A stretch of DNA of 64,000 nucleotides from JBOGCH01 sp051656645 (GCA_051656645.1 JBOGCH010000044.1:62001-126000), one strand, 5' to 3'. Positions 17,110-26,575 are shown, counted from the first letter of the stretch. Notes: a model not told the origin generated them from the sequence alone. Made by a program: numbers and translations.

Positions 17110-18477
17110 ATGGCACAAATGCCTTCAATACCAAAAGGTACACGCGATTATTCACCGGAAATTATGGTGAAAAGAAATTACATTTTTGACACTATCAAAA
17201 GTGTATTTAAGTTATATGGATATATGCCTTTAGAAACTCCTGCCATGGAGAATTTGTCTACACTTATGGGCAAATACGGCGAAGAAGGCGATAAATTGTT
17301 ATTCAAAATCCTTAACTCGGGCGATTTTATTGCTAAAGTTCCCGAAACTGAACTGTTGGAGCGCGATAGCATAAAGCTAACAAACAAAATCAGTGAAAAG
17401 GGATTGCGTTATGACTTAACAGTGCCATTCGCTCGTTTTGTTGTACAACATCAAAGTGAAATTGCTTTTCCATTTAAGCGTTACCAAATACAACCGGTAT
17501 GGAGAGCCGATCGCCCTCAAAAAGGTCGTTATCGCGAATTTTATCAATGTGATGTCGATGTAGTAGGTAGTGATTCTTTATTAAACGAGGTTGAACTTAT
17601 TCAAATTGTCGAAGAGGTTTACAAACGTTTAAACATTAACGTACAGCTACTCATCAACAACAGAAAAGTACTTGCCGGAATTGCCGAAATTATTGGTCAT
17701 CCAGATAAGTTAGTGGACATTACTGTGGCTATTGATAAAATGGATAAAATTGGGCTTGAAAAAGTTCAGGCAGAGCTTAGAGAACGCGGCATTAACGACG
17801 AAGGTATTGAAACTCTTAACCCTATTCTTAATCTTAGTGGCGATAACGCTGAGAAATTAGAACAACTAAGAGAGGTACTTGCAGGTAGCGAAGTTGGTAT
17901 GAAGGGTGTTGAAGAGCTAACTACGGTATTTGACTATATTGATGCTGTTGGTGCACGTTTAAATATAAAGCTTGACTTGACGCTAGCCCGTGGTTTAAGC
18001 TATTATACCGGAGCTATTTTTGAAGTTAAGGCACTAGACACTCCAATGGGTAGTATTACCGGAGGAGGACGCTATGATGACCTTACCGGTATTTTCGGAC
18101 TTAAAAATGTATCGGGTGTAGGTATTTCATTTGGTGCCGACCGTATTTTCGATGTAATGACAGCTCTTGATTTGTTCCCAGAACACACTTCGGGCACAAC
18201 ACAGGTTATGTTTACCAACTTTGGTACCAAGGAAGAGCTAGCTTGTTTATCACATCTAAAAGTGCTACGCGCTGCAGGCATCAACGCTGAAATTTATCCA
18301 GATAGCAGCAAGATGAAAAAACAAATGACCTATGCTAATAAAAAGAACATTCCATTCGTAGCTATTGTTGGCGAAGAGGAATTAAAAGAGAATAAAATAG
18401 CATTAAAAGATATGGATAAAGGGGAGCAACTAACAGTGAGTGTGGAAGAAGCGATTGAGATTATTAAAAATCAGTGA
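17110..18477 (+). CDS. hisS: Histidyl-tRNA synthetase
   Basis: This 455-residue class II synthetase charges tRNA-His. The N-terminus has the IPKGTRDYSP start of motif 1, and motif 2 includes the YQIQPVWRADRPQKGRYREFYQ-type region (about residues 117-138) with its ATP-binding arginine. The histidine-specific LARGLSYYTG segment (about 292-301) precedes motif 3 with GGGRYDDL and GVGISFGADRI. A C-terminal anticodon-binding domain ends the protein. A TATATTTG -7 box is seen at 17060-17067 with only a weak -33 match. It is monocistronic. Confidence 0.97.
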   Translation: MAQMPSIPKGTRDYSPEIMVKRNYIFDTIKSVFKLYGYMPLETPAMENLSTLMGKYGEEGDKLLFKILNSGDFIAKVPETELLERDSIKLTNKISEKGLRYDLTVPFARFVVQHQSEIAFPFKRYQIQPVWRADRPQKGRYREFYQCDVDVVGSDSLLNEVELIQIVEEVYKRLNINVQLLINNRKVLAGIAEIIGHPDKLVDITVAIDKMDKIGLEKVQAELRERGINDEGIETLNPILNLSGDNAEKLEQLREVLAGSEVGMKGVEELTTVFDYIDAVGARLNIKLDLTLARGLSYYTGAIFEVKALDTPMGSITGGGRYDDLTGIFGLKNVSGVGISFGADRIFDVMTALDLFPEHTSGTTQVMFTNFGTKEELACLSHLKVLRAAGINAEIYPDSSKMKKQMTYANKKNIPFVAIVGEEELKENKIALKDMDKGEQLTVSVEEAIEIIKNQ

Positions 18478-18529
18478 TCCTATGCGTATTCATCTGAAAG
18501 AGATTCGACCTTTAAAAAATACAGGATTT

Positions 18530-18573
18530 GACACACGTTTTCCGTGAGAGGAAAGACGTGTGTCTTTTTTTAT
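18530..18573 (+). terminator. Terminator after hisS
   Basis: A GACACACGT/ACGTGTGTC hairpin is followed by a T-run at 18565. Confidence 0.85.
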
Positions 18574-18645
18574 ATCCACAGTACAATAAATCTACGCTAA
18601 ATAAAACATAGAATCTAAGGTTAAATCTAAAACATTACATATTAC

Positions 18646-20145
18646 ATGGTACATTACATTACGCCAGACACTTTGACTTTTGAAGTCATTGAAAATATTA
18701 TTGCTAACAACTTAAAGTTAGAGCTATCGGACGAGAGTAAAAAACTTATACTTGACTGTAAAGCCTATCTCGATAATAAAATTAAAAATACAGATAAACC
18801 ACTATACGGTATTACCACCGGTTTTGGCTCGCTATGCAAAATATCAATTAGCCAAGAGGATTTATCCACTCTTCAAGCAAACTTAATAAAATCCCATGCT
18901 TGCAGCATTGGACGACCTATTGAAAAAGATATAGCGCGTTTAATGATGTTATTAAAAGTTCATGCACTTTCTCTTGGTCGCTCAGGAGTACAACTTCAAA
19001 CCGTTGAACGCATCATTGATATGTTTAATAACAACGTAACACCGGTGGTTAATGAATTAGGTTCACTTGGCGCTTCGGGCGACTTAGCTCCATTGGCTAA
19101 TCTTTTCCTTCCATTAATTTCCGAAGGAGAAGTATGGTATAACAATGAACGCCTGCCGGCACATGAAGTAAATGCGAAATTTGGATGGGAACCTATTGTT
19201 TTAGGAGCAAAAGAAGGATTAGCTCTCCTAAATGGTACGCAATTTATGAGCTCCCACGCAGTTTACTCGCTACTAAAAGCATTTAAACTGTCTAAATACG
19301 CCGATATTATAGGCGCTCTGTCACTCGATGCTTACAACGGACGTATAGACCCATTTTTACCGCAAATTCAATCAGCACGTCCTCATCCGGGACAAATTGA
19401 AACTGCTTTAAACATCCGCACACTCCTTGAAAACTCTCCTATGCAAAAACGCGATGGGAAAAAGGTGCAGGATCCATACTCATTCCGTTGTATGCCGCAA
19501 GTTCATGGTGCCGTTAAGGACACTATTGCTTATGTTAGTAGTGTTGTGCAACGCGAAATCAACTCCGTGACGGACAATCCTACCATCTTTGCCGAGGACG
19601 ATTTAATTATCTCTGGAGGTAACTTCCACGGCGAACCTTTAGCATTGGCACTGGACTTCCTGTCTATTGCTGTTGCCGAATTGGGTAGCATCTCTGAGCG
19701 ACGTACTTATCGCTTAATTTCAGGCGATCGTCCTCACATCCCTGAATTCCTAGTGGCCGATCCGGGATTAAATTCTGGATACATGATTCCACAATACGCT
19801 GCCGCATCCATTGTCAGCAAAAACAAACAACTTTGCACACCGTGTAGCGTGGACTCTATCCCATCCTCTAACGAGCAGGAAGACCATGTAAGTATGGGAG
19901 GAAACGCCGCAACAAAATCGGTAGAAGTAATGAATAACGTTGAACGCGTACTTGCCATTGAGCTTATGAATGCAGCTCAAGCCATTGACCTGCAACGTCC
20001 GGAAAAAACCTCACCATACTTGGAAGAATTCCTAGCAGATTTCCGCACCGCAGTTCCATTTGACAAAGAAGATCGCGTAATGTATACAGATATGGAAGAG
20101 GCTGTACGCTTCTTACAATTTGGCACCTTCTGCGAATTTAATTAA
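18646..20145 (+). CDS. hutH: Histidine ammonia-lyase
   Basis: The 499-residue enzyme belongs to the MIO-dependent aromatic amino acid lyases. The Ala-Ser-Gly triad that cyclises into the electrophilic MIO group is at residues 143-145 (LGASGDLAPL), the catalytic tyrosine at about 54 (YGITTGFG), and SVTDNPTIF lies in the middle. The selectivity loop reads LIKSHACSIG, and the Ser-His pair at about 83-84 points to histidine rather than phenylalanine or tyrosine as substrate. The product is urocanate and ammonia. Other hut genes are not adjacent, so it is either a scattered hut pathway or a stand-alone urocanate source. Confidence 0.9.
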   Translation: MVHYITPDTLTFEVIENIIANNLKLELSDESKKLILDCKAYLDNKIKNTDKPLYGITTGFGSLCKISISQEDLSTLQANLIKSHACSIGRPIEKDIARLMMLLKVHALSLGRSGVQLQTVERIIDMFNNNVTPVVNELGSLGASGDLAPLANLFLPLISEGEVWYNNERLPAHEVNAKFGWEPIVLGAKEGLALLNGTQFMSSHAVYSLLKAFKLSKYADIIGALSLDAYNGRIDPFLPQIQSARPHPGQIETALNIRTLLENSPMQKRDGKKVQDPYSFRCMPQVHGAVKDTIAYVSSVVQREINSVTDNPTIFAEDDLIISGGNFHGEPLALALDFLSIAVAELGSISERRTYRLISGDRPHIPEFLVADPGLNSGYMIPQYAAASIVSKNKQLCTPCSVDSIPSSNEQEDHVSMGGNAATKSVEVMNNVERVLAIELMNAAQAIDLQRPEKTSPYLEEFLADFRTAVPFDKEDRVMYTDMEEAVRFLQFGTFCEFN

Positions 20146-20151
20146 ATACAT

Positions 20152-20202
20152 ACTGCCGGATAAAATTCATTTACTTTATGAACTTTATCCGGCAGTTTTT
20201 AT
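20152..20202 (+). terminator. Terminator after hutH
   Basis: A hairpin of about 18 bp with one unpaired base (20152-20170 with 20178-20196) is followed by a T-run. Confidence 0.85.
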
Positions 20203-20348
20203 ATTGTAAACCCCGATAAACTACCCAATCCTACATCTTATAAAGTCTTTAATAAGAATCATCTTTATTTATAATCATCCACACTGAATACACATTCTTT
20301 TCAACGTGAAGATAAAATTATAACAATATTCATATAACACTTACTTTA

Positions 20349-20648
20349 TCAAAAGATCCATCTATAGACCACACATAAAATAAAAAGTAATGTTGCGCAT
20401 ATAGAATAAATAGCATTAAGTTTATTTCTAAAGAAAGTATATTTTGAAAAATTAAAACTGCTATAAATAAATTCGGTACACAAGGATATCATAACTATGC
20501 TTACTATTATCACAAGTAAGTTATCTAAGTCAATGTCTTTGGTATAATATACAAAAGCCGAAACACTAACTAGAAATAATACCTTAACTCGATACACCTT
20601 TTTTATTTTTTTGCTTGCAAAATGGTAATTTCTGATAGGTCTAAACAT
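20349..20648 (-). CDS. Small predicted membrane protein, unknown
   Basis: I do not recognise this 99-residue protein. It has a basic N-terminus (KKIKKVYR) and three likely membrane helices at about 24-40, 44-62 and 78-96. It lies in a gene-poor stretch next to a decayed IS30 element, and no partner gene is evident. It could be a small orphan membrane protein or the remains of something larger; the open frame alone is moderate evidence. Confidence 0.4.
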   Translation of the reverse strand: MFRPIRNYHFASKKIKKVYRVKVLFLVSVSAFVYYTKDIDLDNLLVIIVSIVMISLCTEFIYSSFNFSKYTFFRNKLNAIYSICATLLFILCVVYRWIF

Positions 20649-20829
20649 ACCAATCCATGAATCATTTATTTTGCTAGGCTGCTTCAGCTTGTATACCCAA
20701 TCGATGTGCTAGATTAACTAAATCCGCGGTATGAAAACTACTATCAGAAGTTCTAGTGCAAAATGAAAAAGCACTGCAAGTCACACTGTATAATTAGTAC
20801 GCCAATGGTTGCAAAAATAAGTATCAGTA

Positions 20830-21212
20830 ACTCTCTCTAGGAGCAAGTATATGATCGAAAATGAGAAGTTAGCAACTTCACATTACGTAAAATAAATAAA
20901 TTAATAAGTACGATTACGGCTAATAATGGAAGGGAATTTACTAAACACGAGGTTATTACACAAATATTAAGAATAAATTTCTATTTTTGTAAACCATGCC
21001 AATCGTGGAAATGTGGATTCAATGAAAATACTAACGGAATTATTAGACAATACATACCAAAGGGAACGGATTTTAGTGAAGTAACCTATAAACAGATTAA
21101 GAGGATCGACGATATTCTTAATAATCGTCCTCGTAAAAGACTTGGGCACCTCACATCAAATGAAAAATCTAAACAAATTATAAATCAGGATTCAGTAGCA
21201 TTTGCAAGTTGA
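20830..21212 (+). pseudogene. IS30-family transposase remnant, C-terminal part
   Basis: Translating from about 20883 to the TGA at 21210 without a start codon gives the C-terminal third of an IS30-type integrase-core transposase. It has a TITANNGREFT segment (the second catalytic Asp of DNGKEF changed to Asn), then SSW-like CQSWKCGFNENTNG, IRQYIPKGTDF, and the closing LNNRPRKRLG motif. The third acidic catalytic residue (E in NENTNG) is still visible. The N-terminal two thirds, including the helix-turn-helix, are missing or scrambled upstream. It is an inactive fossil. The left limit is approximate. Confidence 0.75.
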
Positions 21213-21323
21213 ATTCGCACATTTGCGGCCAATTAAAATAGCAATCAGTGTTCAAGGTGGGCTCACACTAATTGTTTATCAGTATGGAATGAAGATTGAG
21301 CCCTTAAATAATAATTATCAAAC

Positions 21324-22043
21324 ATGAAAAAAATTATTGCTTTACTTATCATTTTTATTGGAATACACTTAGAAGGTAACGCACAAAGTTATAAAGAGGT
21401 GGTCTATCTTAAAAACGGAAGCATCATCAATGGCATTGTTATTGAACAGATACCCAATGAATCATTGAAGATTCAAACTGCGGATGGAAGTATCTATGTC
21501 TATAAGATGAGCGAAGTTGTGAAGATTACCAAAGAAGCTACTACTAAAAAACACAATGGATTCTCTTCGAATAATATAGCGGATAAAACTTACAATATTG
21601 CAAAAGGATATAAAGGATTTGTTGATTTAGGGTATGCTATTGGAGTAGGCGACTGGGGATTGGATAGAGTGGAGTTCTCAACTGCTCATGGTTATCAGTT
21701 TAATCCTTACCTATTTGCCGGTGCTGGATTTGGAGTAAACTACTATACAGACGTCGAGCTTTGCAACATTCCTATTTTTGCAAATATTCGTGCTAATCTT
21801 CTTAACGATAAGATCACTCCCTTTGTAGATGTCAAGTTAGGTTACTCTGTTGTAGATATAGAAGGTTTCTATTTTGCACCCTCTATAGGTTGTCGATTTG
21901 GACTTACCCGTCGAATGGCAATCAATTTAGGAGTTGGATATACAATGCAAAAGGCTGAAATATTTTATACGTATGGTAATTACTATTATAATGATATGAT
22001 TAATAGTGGTGCTATAGATTTTAAAGTAGGCTTCGAGTTCTAA
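21324..22043 (+). CDS. Outer-membrane beta-barrel protein with N-terminal KNG domain
   Basis: This 239-residue exported protein has a signal peptide (cleavage after GNAQ, about residue 21). A short beta domain follows (about 25-70), reading VYLKNGSIINGIVIEQIPNESLKIQTADG-like, a recurring Bacteroidota module of unknown role. Residues 90-239 form an eight-strand-type barrel ending in GFEF, with a final phenylalanine that suits the BAM signal. The function is unknown; OmpA/OmpW-like small barrels are the closest structural idea. It is single and followed by terminator hairpins. Confidence 0.7.
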   Translation: MKKIIALLIIFIGIHLEGNAQSYKEVVYLKNGSIINGIVIEQIPNESLKIQTADGSIYVYKMSEVVKITKEATTKKHNGFSSNNIADKTYNIAKGYKGFVDLGYAIGVGDWGLDRVEFSTAHGYQFNPYLFAGAGFGVNYYTDVELCNIPIFANIRANLLNDKITPFVDVKLGYSVVDIEGFYFAPSIGCRFGLTRRMAINLGVGYTMQKAEIFYTYGNYYYNDMINSGAIDFKVGFEF

Positions 22044-22067
22044 ACTCGATTGATATAGCGAATAAAT

Positions 22068-22157
22068 GAAAAGAGGCTATCTAACAAGTTTAGTTAGTCT
22101 CTTTTTTTATTGCTAATAATAAAGGCTTTCTATTTAAAAACCAAATAGAAAGCCTTT
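22068..22157 (+). terminator. Two hairpins after the barrel gene
   Basis: The first hairpin (about 22072-22103, AGAGG/CTCT arms) runs into seven Ts and is a normal terminator. A second perfect 15-bp inverted repeat (22121-22135 with 22143-22157) follows without a T-run. Confidence 0.65.
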
Positions 22158-22361
22158 GTCGTATCGAATTGTTTTTATGAATTAGATTTGCACAAATAAC
22201 CTATTATCAATTCGTTCCTATGGCCAAATTAGCAATAAATGTAAAATAAAGTAAGCGTTTAAAAGAATTTGAACAGAGCTCCTTTTCCTAACATAAGTTG
22301 ACATTTATCAAGTAAATATTTTTCAGGAATTGACACGCATCCCTCTTTGGGACTGCTTAGG

Positions 22362-22466
22362 GGTTTCGACTAGGTTACGACAAGGTTTCGACTAGGTTTC
22401 GACTACTATTGGGGGTATATAGTAGTGGAAACCTAGTCGTAACCTTATCGAAACCTTGTCGTAACA
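22362..22466. repeat. Palindromic array of 11-bp units, array A
   Basis: Four head-to-tail 11-bp units of the form GGTTTCGACTA (variants GGTTACGACAA) occupy 22362-22405. After a 17-nt centre, four units in inverse orientation (for example TAGTCGTAACC) occupy 22423-22466. The whole is an imperfect palindrome of about 105 bp, 150 nt upstream of a DUF6266 gene. I cannot name a known repeat family for it. A second array with another unit sequence lies near 45754-45934. Confidence 0.85.
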
Positions 22467-22615
22467 CTTAACAGGTTCCATTGTTAGATTGTGTAGGTGA
22501 GTGGTATTACCCGGTATTGGTTTGATGAAGCGCAGAATTTAATCTTACTCCTTGGAATTGTGTCATGCAAAATCTATACATAAGTAATAAATAATAACTT
22601 AAAACTGATACTATT

Positions 22616-23329
22616 ATGGCAATAGCGAAAGGACCATTAGGTCAAGTAAAAGGACGAATGAGTAATACAACCTCTTACATGTTGGAGGGACAAATGGTGA
22701 TGCGTGCTCTACCTATTTCTGTGAGACAACCGGAAACCGACAAGCAATTACAAGCACGTTGTAGATTGATGCTTACAGCCCGATTGGGCAAGTTATTTGG
22801 CGGGGCGTTGGAGATGGGATTTATGCGCCGAGATACCGGAAAGTCTGTACGCGCACAATTTAGCAGTATCAATGGCAGCATACTGGGACGAGAGGTATAT
22901 ACGCCTGGACAGGTGCCATGGCAATCACTTAGCCTTTCGCGCGGAGAGCTTGCAATTCCATACCTTCGTGTATCGCACGATGCAATGGCAGCCGAACTCA
23001 ACGTTGAGGTGCTACCGCAGGCTACCAATGCATTTACACAACCGGATGATGAAGTACTAGTGTGTGTGGTACGTGTGGCTAAACTCGTGGCAGATTGTCC
23101 GGACAAAAGTGAGTCTGAAAGCTGGCCCAATTTTTATAAACGCTACCGCAACAACAACTTTGGCAACAACTACCTACAAGGAGGATATGTGCCCCGCATT
23201 GCAGAACAAACACTTACAATAAACAACATAACAGCTGGCACCGGCGAGCATCTTTGGGTGTACTATTTTGCCTTTAACCGACGTACAAAGGAAGCATCCA
23301 CAACACAAGTGGTGTCTATTAAAGTATAG
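22616..23329 (+). CDS. DUF6266 family protein
   Basis: The 237-residue protein has the conserved start of the DUF6266 family, found widely and often in several copies in Bacteroidota: an AKGPLGQVKGRMSN opening, GQMVMRALP, and RQPETDKQLQARCR with the following Leu-rich helix. There is no signal peptide or membrane helix. The function is not known; the fold looks mixed with a beta-rich C-terminal half ending in an FNRRTKEAST strand. It follows the palindromic 11-bp array A and has its own hairpin terminator. GC content appears higher than in neighbouring genes, which may mark a different history. Confidence 0.7.
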   Translation: MAIAKGPLGQVKGRMSNTTSYMLEGQMVMRALPISVRQPETDKQLQARCRLMLTARLGKLFGGALEMGFMRRDTGKSVRAQFSSINGSILGREVYTPGQVPWQSLSLSRGELAIPYLRVSHDAMAAELNVEVLPQATNAFTQPDDEVLVCVVRVAKLVADCPDKSESESWPNFYKRYRNNNFGNNYLQGGYVPRIAEQTLTINNITAGTGEHLWVYYFAFNRRTKEASTTQVVSIKV

Positions 23330-23375
23330 AAACGTTGTACGAGCCGTAATGTAAAAATTAGTTTATTAAATAAGT

Positions 23376-23413
23376 AGCTTAATCTCTGTTCTGAGTAAAA
23401 CAGAGATTAAGCT
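23376..23413 (+). terminator. Hairpin after the DUF6266 gene
   Basis: A perfect 15-bp inverted repeat (23376-23390 with 23399-23413) is the likely end of transcription, although its T-tail is poor. Confidence 0.6.
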
Positions 23414-23570
23414 ATTAATTTAATTCATAGCAGCAACAAGGCAAATTACTAAAGCGAGAATGTTTTGTTATAATATATAAATTTATTGATTTGTATATTA
23501 AATTGCTTTCAAGGTAGAAACAAATGACCAAAACATTGGTATAACATTAAAATTATAACTTATACCAATA

Positions 23571-24716
23571 ATGAAAAATAGGCTTCACATTTTAGGATTA
23601 ATATTGATTCTATTTGGCACAATTGTTTCTTGTAGTAAAGGTGGGGATAATGATACTCCATACAGTGCCACGCTCACAGCATTACCAACCCAAGCATCGG
23701 CAGGTAATGTCATAAAAATTTACGGTGGTATTCTAAACAGTGGTACAACCGGAGCTTCTGTCACGATTGATGGAAAGGAGGCCGATATTGTGAATAGCAG
23801 CAATAATGCAATCTATGTACAAATTCCACAAAATGCAAACACAGGACAGGTTGTTGTTACAATAAATGGAAGCACAGCGGGCATTACAGCAGGCGGATTT
23901 AGTATTGTACCCAATAGAGTTTTTGTAGTTGCAAGTAGTGATGAGAGCGGAACAATTACTCGGGGATTATACGAACTTTCTCTTTCAGACTATTCACTTT
24001 CACTACTGCAGAGTTTAGGTACTGAAAGTTGTAATTTGTTTTCCATACCATGGACACGCACCGTAGTGGCAGCTCACGCGACATGGTTCAAGAATTATGA
24101 AATTGATACCAAACAGTATAACACATTTACTAATACAACCGAATTAGTACCTCCTTTTGTTTCCTTTAGTGCCACTCAAACCTTATACTACTTTAGTGGT
24201 GTAAGCACAAGTACAGTGGGAGCTTATACTATAAATCCGGCAACAATGACTGCATCCACTAGTCCACAATTCGATTTGGAGACCGATGCATCCGTAGTTT
24301 CCGGTATAGAAATACTTGACGATGCTGAGATGGCTATCTTTCTGAATAACGAAACATCGAATGCCTTTGCACTAATTGAAGCTTCGGGAAATATAGAAAA
24401 TACTAAAAATATTTCTCAAAGTATGGACGGGAATTTAACTGTCAATCCTTTTGGTGATGATGTTTATGCTTTGGTTGGACAAAATATAGTTCAATTGAAT
24501 ACAGAAACAGGTGAGATTACAACAGTGTATGAGGGCGGTATAACTACAGGTATTATGCTAACAGGGCTAACCTATGTTAACAGCTTAAACTCAGTAGTAG
24601 CAACTGCAAACAAGGGCAGAGAGAATGTTTTAGTTATATATAATGTCTCAACTGGTAATACAGAGGTGAAACCGATTAGTACCTCTGCATCTATTGAAGA
24701 TATTATAGCTCTGTAA
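23571..24716 (+). CDS. Lipoprotein with IPT/TIG domain and beta-propeller-like body
   Basis: The 381-residue lipoprotein has a signal ending in IVSC (cysteine at about 21). An IPT/TIG-like immunoglobulin fold spans about 34-115 (SAGNVIKIYGGIL, VTIDGKEADIVN, IYVQIPQNANTGQVVVTING). The rest has repeating four-strand sequences such as SLSDYSLSLLQSL and LSGVSTSTVGAYTINPATM that resemble a propeller. Bacteroidota proteins of this form are often surface glycan or polymer binders, but no polysaccharide locus is adjacent, so the ligand is unknown. The gene stands alone. Confidence 0.7.
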   Translation: MKNRLHILGLILILFGTIVSCSKGGDNDTPYSATLTALPTQASAGNVIKIYGGILNSGTTGASVTIDGKEADIVNSSNNAIYVQIPQNANTGQVVVTINGSTAGITAGGFSIVPNRVFVVASSDESGTITRGLYELSLSDYSLSLLQSLGTESCNLFSIPWTRTVVAAHATWFKNYEIDTKQYNTFTNTTELVPPFVSFSATQTLYYFSGVSTSTVGAYTINPATMTASTSPQFDLETDASVVSGIEILDDAEMAIFLNNETSNAFALIEASGNIENTKNISQSMDGNLTVNPFGDDVYALVGQNIVQLNTETGEITTVYEGGITTGIMLTGLTYVNSLNSVVATANKGRENVLVIYNVSTGNTEVKPISTSASIEDIIAL

Positions 24717-24891
24717 TATTAATTATATAAATAAACAACAACACACCTATATTATGTTAATAACTACATAATTAGATAGTTACAATAGAAATTAATCAAA
24801 CTTTATCATTATCTTTGTATTAGAGTTATAGACAGAGTTAGTGTTTTAGATGGTTAATGACATAAACAGGATGTGATAATACACCCATATT

Positions 24892-25833
24892 ATGAAACGA
24901 AAAACCGAACTACCGTCATTCTTCATATTGGTATTGACATTATTTGCACTTATTGCATGGAACATCCCTTTGCGTGATACACTGGTCAAAGAGTTGGAGT
25001 TTGATAAGTACACATTGGCCGATACGTATATGTACAATAAAACTCAACGTGTATTTCAATGGGATAAAATTATGAGTGTCTTGGATAGCGTTGATACATT
25101 TACAAAGGAGAATAGCGAATTTGGTTATATTATTAACTACAAAAACCGTAAGGGTGTAGCACCTTTGGTAAAAACCTATCATTCTAACAATGCCTATCGC
25201 TCACTACAGGATACGTTCGGTGTATTTAGATATCAGGCAATCCCTTTGTATGAGGTTTCTGATTCGACTGTACCGTTCAGATATGGACGAGATGGATCGC
25301 TAATTGCTATAAAGAAAACATCGCCTACATTTTATGTTGTAGAGGTGGCTTCAATTCCCGGACAAGAATGGTTAGTACCTAAAAAGTACATAAAACCAAT
25401 TACGACGAATAAATTTAAACGTTTTGTTGTTATTGATAGATTGTATCAGAACATAGCTACTTTGGAGCACGATAATGATACATGGTACATTAGGAGTATG
25501 AATCCGGCAACTACCGGGCGTTACCATCCTCCATTCAGTAAGGTTACCCCTAAGGGAATCTTTATGTTGCAGGAAAAAGTACCGCGTATGTTATATTATA
25601 GAGATGGAACTACCGATATTGAAGGTTATGCACCTTATGCCAGTCGCTTTAGTTGCGGTGGATATGTGCACGGAGTACCGGTAAATAACCCGTCGGGGGC
25701 GATGATTGAATACTCGCCAACACTGGGAACTATTCCTCGCTCGCATATGTGTGTTCGCAACGCGACATCGCATGCCAAATATATCTATGACAATTATCCG
25801 GCAAACGAAACTATTGTTTATATATTTGATTAA
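24892..25833 (+). CDS. L,D-transpeptidase (YkuD fold)
   Basis: This 313-residue protein has an N-terminal signal or anchor (about residues 9-26), a central region of unknown fold, and a C-terminal YkuD domain. The active-site pattern is conserved: His at about 260 (GGYVHGVPV) and SHMCVRN with the catalytic Cys at about 287, Ser-His preceding it and Arg-Asn following it. Such enzymes form 3-3 crosslinks in peptidoglycan or attach proteins to it in the periplasm. The next gene encodes a second L,D-transpeptidase of another subfamily, so the two are likely co-expressed. A TATCTTTG -7 box is at 24810-24817. Confidence 0.85.
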   Translation: MKRKTELPSFFILVLTLFALIAWNIPLRDTLVKELEFDKYTLADTYMYNKTQRVFQWDKIMSVLDSVDTFTKENSEFGYIINYKNRKGVAPLVKTYHSNNAYRSLQDTFGVFRYQAIPLYEVSDSTVPFRYGRDGSLIAIKKTSPTFYVVEVASIPGQEWLVPKKYIKPITTNKFKRFVVIDRLYQNIATLEHDNDTWYIRSMNPATTGRYHPPFSKVTPKGIFMLQEKVPRMLYYRDGTTDIEGYAPYASRFSCGGYVHGVPVNNPSGAMIEYSPTLGTIPRSHMCVRNATSHAKYIYDNYPANETIVYIFD

Positions 25834-25863
25834 TTTACTAACTAAATAAATGTGTGTGTGATT

Positions 25864-26526
25864 ATGAAGAGATTGATTATTTTATTTGTGGGTGTGCTTA
25901 TTCTATTATCATCATTATGTAGTGCAGCAATTCCGGGATTAAATTCTCCGTTATTTCTGTATAATAAAATGCAGTTAAACTCCGTGATTAACTATGACGT
26001 GTTTAAATTGGCATTACAAGGTTATGAGCGTATTGAAGGCAAGCAAAAGCCAATTATTACTATTATTGATTTTACAAAGGCCTCAACCGAGGACAGATTC
26101 TTTGTTTTAGATTTAGAACATAAAAAATTACTATACAAAAGTGTTGTTGCCCATGGGCGTAACAGTGGAGAGAATTATGCGGAATCATTTTCCAATACTC
26201 CCGGATCCTATAAAAGCTCGTTAGGTTTTTACTTAACTAGCGAAACCTATATGGGTAATAACGGATACTCTCTACGCCTTGAAGGACTGGAGTCCGGAAT
26301 TAACGACAAGGCTTATCAGCGTGCTATTGTGGTGCACGGCGCAGCATATGCAAACATAGACGCTTCGAGAAATGTTGCACGCTTGGGTCGCAGTTTAGGT
26401 TGCCCGGCACTACCAACAGGCATCAGTAAGGAAGTTATTGAAACAATAAAAGACGGTTCGGTTCTTTTTATTTATGCCGACTCTGAAGAGTACAAGCAAA
26501 ACAGCTCAATCATTCCTCAAATATAA
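25864..26526 (+). CDS. Murein L,D-transpeptidase catalytic domain protein (YkuD_2 type)
   Basis: The ATG at 25864 (rather than the GTG at 25852) begins a signal peptide MKRLIILFVGVLILLSSLCSA. The 220-residue protein has the YkuD_2 pattern: HGRNSGENYAESFSNTPGS near the middle, then VVHGAAYA (His about 158) and GRSLGCPALP with the catalytic Cys at about 180. The family acts on peptidoglycan stem peptides in the periplasm. It starts 30 nt after the upstream L,D-transpeptidase and is followed by a terminator, so the pair forms a two-gene unit. Confidence 0.88.
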   Translation: MKRLIILFVGVLILLSSLCSAAIPGLNSPLFLYNKMQLNSVINYDVFKLALQGYERIEGKQKPIITIIDFTKASTEDRFFVLDLEHKKLLYKSVVAHGRNSGENYAESFSNTPGSYKSSLGFYLTSETYMGNNGYSLRLEGLESGINDKAYQRAIVVHGAAYANIDASRNVARLGRSLGCPALPTGISKEVIETIKDGSVLFIYADSEEYKQNSSIIPQI

Positions 26527-26539
26527 CTAATATCAGTTA

Positions 26540-26575
26540 AGAGGTTGGCTAACAAGTTTAGTCAACCTCTTTTTA
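26540..26575 (+). terminator. Terminator after the L,D-transpeptidase pair
   Basis: An AGAGGTTG/CAACCTCT hairpin runs into a T-run. Confidence 0.8.

Noticed and set aside
20680..20770. Minus-strand peptide ending in LGIQAEAA-like sequence as a protein remnant
   Set aside because: It is only about 20 codons between stops and I could not tie it to a family.
22362..22466. Array A as a CRISPR
   Set aside because: The units are contiguous 11-mers without spacers and invert at the centre; there are no cas genes nearby.
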